Assembly: GCA_048267305.1 (NCBI GenBank)
Contig: JBLWXT010000007.1
Coordinates: 62,001-126,000, forward strand
Reading direction: 5' to 3'
Length of the DNA stretch: 64,000 nucleotides
Origin: Owenweeksia sp048267305
GTDB taxonomy: Bacteria > Bacteroidota > Bacteroidia > Flavobacteriales > Schleiferiaceae
The notes under the pieces were generated by a model that saw only the letters and a program-made list of their open reading frames with translations, was not told the DNA's origin and made no database searches. This document shows, in pieces, positions 61,308 through 64,000 of the stretch. Made by a program: the position numbers and the translations under genes. How positions within the stretch are numbered: position 1 is the first letter of the stretch; each line of letters opens with the position of its first letter.

Positions 61308-62609
61308 ATGAGCAAGACACTGAAGTATGTGCTGATAATTGCCGGAGTTGCCCTGGTGGTACTGTTAATAGTTGGTAAAAAGCAGGGCTGGATTGGCAAT
61401 GACAATAAAGTGGAGGTGACCATTTCTGAGGTAAAGAAACTGAGTATAGAGGAAACTGTGATCGCCAGCGGTAAAATTCAGCCTGAGGTAGAAGTGAAGA
61501 TCAGTTCTGAAGTTTCGGGTGAGATTATAGAACTGCCCATTGAAGAAGGTGATACAGTACAGAAAGGCGACCTGCTTATCCGTATAAATCCGGATATTTA
61601 TTTAGCAAGTGTAAACAGGGCAAGGGCCTCTCTTAATAGTGCCAAGGCGGCTGTGGCCAGTTCTAAGGCTCAATTTACAGAAGCTAAAAGCAACTACGAT
61701 CGTAACCAAAAACTGTATAGGCAGAATGTAATTAGCCAGGCAGAGTTTGATGCCATACAACGCGCTTATGATGTGGGAAGGCTGAATATTGAAAGTGCCC
61801 AATATCAACTGGCCAGTGCCGAAGCAACCTATCGTGAAGCTCAGGATAATTTGGGCCGGACCACCATCTACGCACCACAATCGGGTACTGTAAGTATGCT
61901 TAACTCTGAGGTAGGAGAGAGGGTTGTAGGTACTGCACAAATGGCTGGAACCGAGATTGCACGTATCGCCAACCTCGAGAATATGGAAGTGCTGGCAGAG
62001 GTAAACGAAAACGATATAATACGGGTAAGCCTTGGCGATACCGCCATTATAGAAGTGGACGCTTATCTTGATAAGGAGTTTAAAGGAGTGGTTACTGAAA
62101 TTGCTAACTCCGCGCGCCTTGCGGCAGGTGCAGGTTTAGATCAGGTAACCAACTTTGAGGTGAAGGTACGGATCCTAAAATCATCCTATCAGGCTTTATT
62201 AAAGGAAGGACAACAATCGCCATTTAGGCCGGGTATGACGGCCAGTGTGGAGATTAAAACCCGCAGGAAGGACAATGTGCTAACCGTGCCTATTGAGGCG
62301 GTAACAACGCGTAGTGACACCAGTACCAAGGCCAAGTCTTATAAAATTGGAAGGGAAGGGGAAGATGATGATGAGAAGAAGGATTACGAAGTAGTGTTTC
62401 TTTACAATGATGGAAAGGCGGCTCTACAGGTGGTGGAAACCGGAATACAGGATGATGAGCATATTGAGATACTTACAGGCCTTAGCGAAGGACAAAAGGT
62501 AATTACAGGACCCTATAGCCTTGTGAGCAAAAAGCTTGTAAACAGTGATGATGTAAAGCTCGAAGAGAAAAAGAAATCCCGAGAGGGCAAGAAGGAAGAC
62601 GAAGATTAG
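61308..62609 (+). CDS. HlyD/RND-type periplasmic adaptor subunit
   Basis: 433 residues: N-terminal membrane anchor (~6-24), lipoyl/biotinyl-like half (VKISSEVSGEIIELPIEEGDTVQKGDLL), a coiled-coil hairpin (~105-185, Ala/Gln/Ser-rich), the second lipoyl half (TIYAPQSGTVSMLNSEVGERV), beta-barrel and membrane-proximal domains, and an acidic/basic C-terminal tail. It bridges a pump and TolC. The EVNENDIIRVSLGDTA region is typical of adaptors for MacB-like ABC or RND pumps. The pump is not in this window. tsaB begins immediately after the stop codon. Confidence 0.92.
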   Translation: MSKTLKYVLIIAGVALVVLLIVGKKQGWIGNDNKVEVTISEVKKLSIEETVIASGKIQPEVEVKISSEVSGEIIELPIEEGDTVQKGDLLIRINPDIYLASVNRARASLNSAKAAVASSKAQFTEAKSNYDRNQKLYRQNVISQAEFDAIQRAYDVGRLNIESAQYQLASAEATYREAQDNLGRTTIYAPQSGTVSMLNSEVGERVVGTAQMAGTEIARIANLENMEVLAEVNENDIIRVSLGDTAIIEVDAYLDKEFKGVVTEIANSARLAAGAGLDQVTNFEVKVRILKSSYQALLKEGQQSPFRPGMTASVEIKTRRKDNVLTVPIEAVTTRSDTSTKAKSYKIGREGEDDDEKKDYEVVFLYNDGKAALQVVETGIQDDEHIEILTGLSEGQKVITGPYSLVSKKLVNSDDVKLEEKKKSREGKKEDED

Positions 62610-63299
62610 ATGGCGTTAATCCTAAACCTAGAAACTTCCACCAAAAGCTGCTCGGTAGCGCTGGGGCGTGGAGATGAAATTCTCGCTTTTCGCGAAGAAA
62701 GTAGCGATCAGTATATCCATTCCGAAAAACTGCACGTATTTATAGAGGAAGTGCTGAAAGAGGCTAAAGTCGCTTATGATGATCTCAGAGCAATAGCGGT
62801 GGGCATGGGGCCGGGTTCTTACACAGGGCTTCGTATAGGCGTTTCAGCCGCTAAGGGCTTTTGTTTTGCACTGGGCATTCCCCTTATTAGTGCTGATGGG
62901 TTGCAGATTTTAACCGATGACTTTATTGCTACCCACAAAGTAAAAAGGGGAGAAGCCATAATACCTATGCTGGATGCCCGCAGAATGGAGGTTTATTGTG
63001 TCGTGCATGATTATAAAGGTGAGCGTAAGAAGGATATAGAAGCCAAAGTGATAGACGAGGATTCCTTCTCCAAAATAAAATCTTCCAAAATTCACCTTAT
63101 TGGAGATGGTGCCGAAAAGTGTAAAGAGGTATTGTCCGATGAGCGCTTTGTATTTCATGAATTACAATACCCCTCTGCAAAGGCGCTCAATAATATTGCG
63201 CAACAACACTTCGCTGCTAAGAAATTTAGGGATGTAGCCTACTTTGAACCTTTTTACCTGAAAGACTTTGTGGCGGGTAAGCCTAAGAAGTTGTTGTAG
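62610..63299 (+). CDS. tsaB: tRNA threonylcarbamoyladenosine biosynthesis protein TsaB
   Basis: Scaffold partner of TsaD in making t6A37 on ANN-decoding tRNAs. 229 residues of the ASKHA fold: the N-terminal ILNLETSTKSCSVALGRGDEIL, the hallmark AVGMGPGSYTGLRIGVSAAKGFCFALGIPL, and MLDARRMEVYCVV. Ends with a short basic tail. The ATG starts directly after the adaptor gene's stop, so it is co-transcribed with the efflux genes. No tsaD or tsaE is nearby. Confidence 0.95.
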   Translation: MALILNLETSTKSCSVALGRGDEILAFREESSDQYIHSEKLHVFIEEVLKEAKVAYDDLRAIAVGMGPGSYTGLRIGVSAAKGFCFALGIPLISADGLQILTDDFIATHKVKRGEAIIPMLDARRMEVYCVVHDYKGERKKDIEAKVIDEDSFSKIKSSKIHLIGDGAEKCKEVLSDERFVFHELQYPSAKALNNIAQQHFAAKKFRDVAYFEPFYLKDFVAGKPKKLL

Positions 63300-63318
63300 G
63301 AGTAAGGAACGTTGATTT

Positions 63319-63365
63319 CACGCAAAGTCACAAAGATGGCAAAGTTTCTTTTGCGCCTTTGCATG
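63319..63365. repeat. CAAAG-rich palindromic spacer element
   Basis: Arms CACGCAAAG (63319-63327) and CTTTGCATG (63357-63365) pair at 8 of 9 positions, with further CAAAG and TTTGC copies between them. It resembles small interspersed elements I recall from intergenic regions of Bacteroidota and neighbouring phyla. No coding potential. Confidence 0.6.
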
Positions 63366-63395
63366 TTAAACATAATCTGTTTAGAAGCTCAAAAT

Positions 63396-63956
63396 TTATC
63401 CTAAACAAAAACAACCCTCCACATGATCATTCACCATACCGCACGCCTGCATGTGGGCATAAATAGTGGTGGAGCCTACAAATTTAAATCCTCGCTTCTT
63501 CAGGTCTTTACTTAGTGTATCCGAAACAGGGGTGGTGGCGGGCACTTCCGTTAGCGATTTCCAGTTATTTACAATGGGCTTATGATCTACAAATCCCCAG
63601 ATGTATTTGCAGAAGGTTCCAAACTCGTTTTGAATTTCCATAAAAAGTTGGGCATTATTTATGGCCGCCCGTATTTTTTGCTGATTGCGGATGATGCCCG
63701 CATCCTGTAACAGTTCTTCCACTTTAGGTTCGCCATATTTGGCCACTTTTTTATAGTCAAATTTGTCAAACGCCTTTCTAAAGTTTTCTCTCTTTTTAAG
63801 GATGGTAAACCAACTTAGCCCGGCCTGAAAAGTTTCGAGCAACAGAAATTCAAACATCTTTCTATCGTCATGCACGGGCACCCCCCATTCTTCATCGTGG
63901 TATTTTATATAGAGTGGGTCTTCATTTACCCAACCGCAACGTGTTATGGTTTCCAT
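63396..63956 (-). CDS. tag: DNA-3-methyladenine glycosylase I
   Basis: Removes 3-methyladenine from alkylated DNA in base-excision repair. 186 residues, normal length. Signatures: CGWVNEDPLYIKYHDEEWGVP at the N-terminus, LLETFQAGLSWFTILKKRENFRKAF (helix-hairpin-helix region), and the C-terminal GMVNDHVEGC. The structural zinc ligands of E. coli Tag (Cys4, His17, His175, Cys179) correspond to C7, H20, H178 and C182 with identical spacing. Single gene, convergent with tsaB, separated by the CAAAG-rich repeat. Confidence 0.96.
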   Translation of the reverse strand: METITRCGWVNEDPLYIKYHDEEWGVPVHDDRKMFEFLLLETFQAGLSWFTILKKRENFRKAFDKFDYKKVAKYGEPKVEELLQDAGIIRNQQKIRAAINNAQLFMEIQNEFGTFCKYIWGFVDHKPIVNNWKSLTEVPATTPVSDTLSKDLKKRGFKFVGSTTIYAHMQACGMVNDHVEGCFCLG

Positions 63957-64000
63957 AGTTTTTTGGTTTTTAAAAGTGTGTATAAACCCTTTAAGCGTTG

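Noticed and set aside
1..64000. CRISPR array, IS element, integron or defence island
   Set aside because: No regularly spaced direct repeats, transposase, integrase or recognised defence genes were found apart from the functionally unclear DUF4143 ATPase.

Overview
This window is a chromosomal segment of a Bacteroidota bacterium, most likely order Flavobacteriales (the gene mix resembles Cryomorphaceae/Owenweeksia-type marine flavobacteria; that placement is inference). Pointers are five predicted type IX secretion (T9SS) cargo proteins with C-terminal sorting domains, the giant T9SS outer-membrane translocon protein SprA, an alternative complex III operon feeding an A-type cytochrome oxidase, lineage-typical families (DUF3098, DUF6029, PorT-like barrels, Omp28), and many copies of the Bacteroidota promoter -7 box TAnnTTTG just upstream of start codons. 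No rRNA, tRNA, prophage, insertion sequence or CRISPR array was recognised. Most of the window looks like ordinary core genome.

Layout. 1-4.6 kb: a truncated M1 aminopeptidase lipoprotein, a small holin-like membrane protein, a secreted PNGase F-like protein, DUF502 and a YjbR-type protein. 4.7-9.6 kb: an unknown membrane protein, the tightly overlapped ftsX-DUF3098-uppP-truB operon on the minus strand, a mono-haem cytochrome c, a SPOR-like lipoprotein and a lone response regulator. 9.7-15.3 kb: a sirtuin, then rimP-nusA-infB behind a leader hairpin. 15.2-19.7 kb: a gene-poor gap, a 1059-residue surface protein with duplicated domains, and a SPOR protein.

19.8-31.3 kb is the respiratory core: actA-F (quinol:cytochrome c oxidoreductase) followed directly by coxB and coxA and closed by a terminator. 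The remaining oxidase parts are at 55.4-59.8 kb: cyoE (haem O synthase), two subunit III-type genes, subunit IV, SCO (CuA insertion), DUF420 and a small CxxC membrane protein. Together the two loci describe a quinol -> ACIII -> cytochrome c -> O2 chain and part of its assembly machinery.

31.3-44 kb: an AAA/DUF4143 ATPase behind a palindromic promoter region, ruvB, queG, and a thiol-rich block. In that block an operon TlpA - DUF6029 - Omp28 lipoprotein - PorT-like barrel is flanked on both sides by large T9SS-secreted proteins that each carry an Omp28/thioredoxin-like CGxC domain. This is the most system-like and least explained part of the window. 44-54.5 kb: ruvA-sprA, then gcvH, a VanZ-like protein and two tandem TonB paralogues. 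54.5-64 kb: cysQ, the second cox locus, a TolC/HlyD efflux pair without an inner-membrane pump, tsaB, a repeat-like spacer and tag.

All assignments come from reading motifs and recalled family features by eye; no database search was run. Several starts were moved downstream to the first ATG because the nominal longer frame began at TTG or GTG inside or upstream of a TAnnTTTG box.
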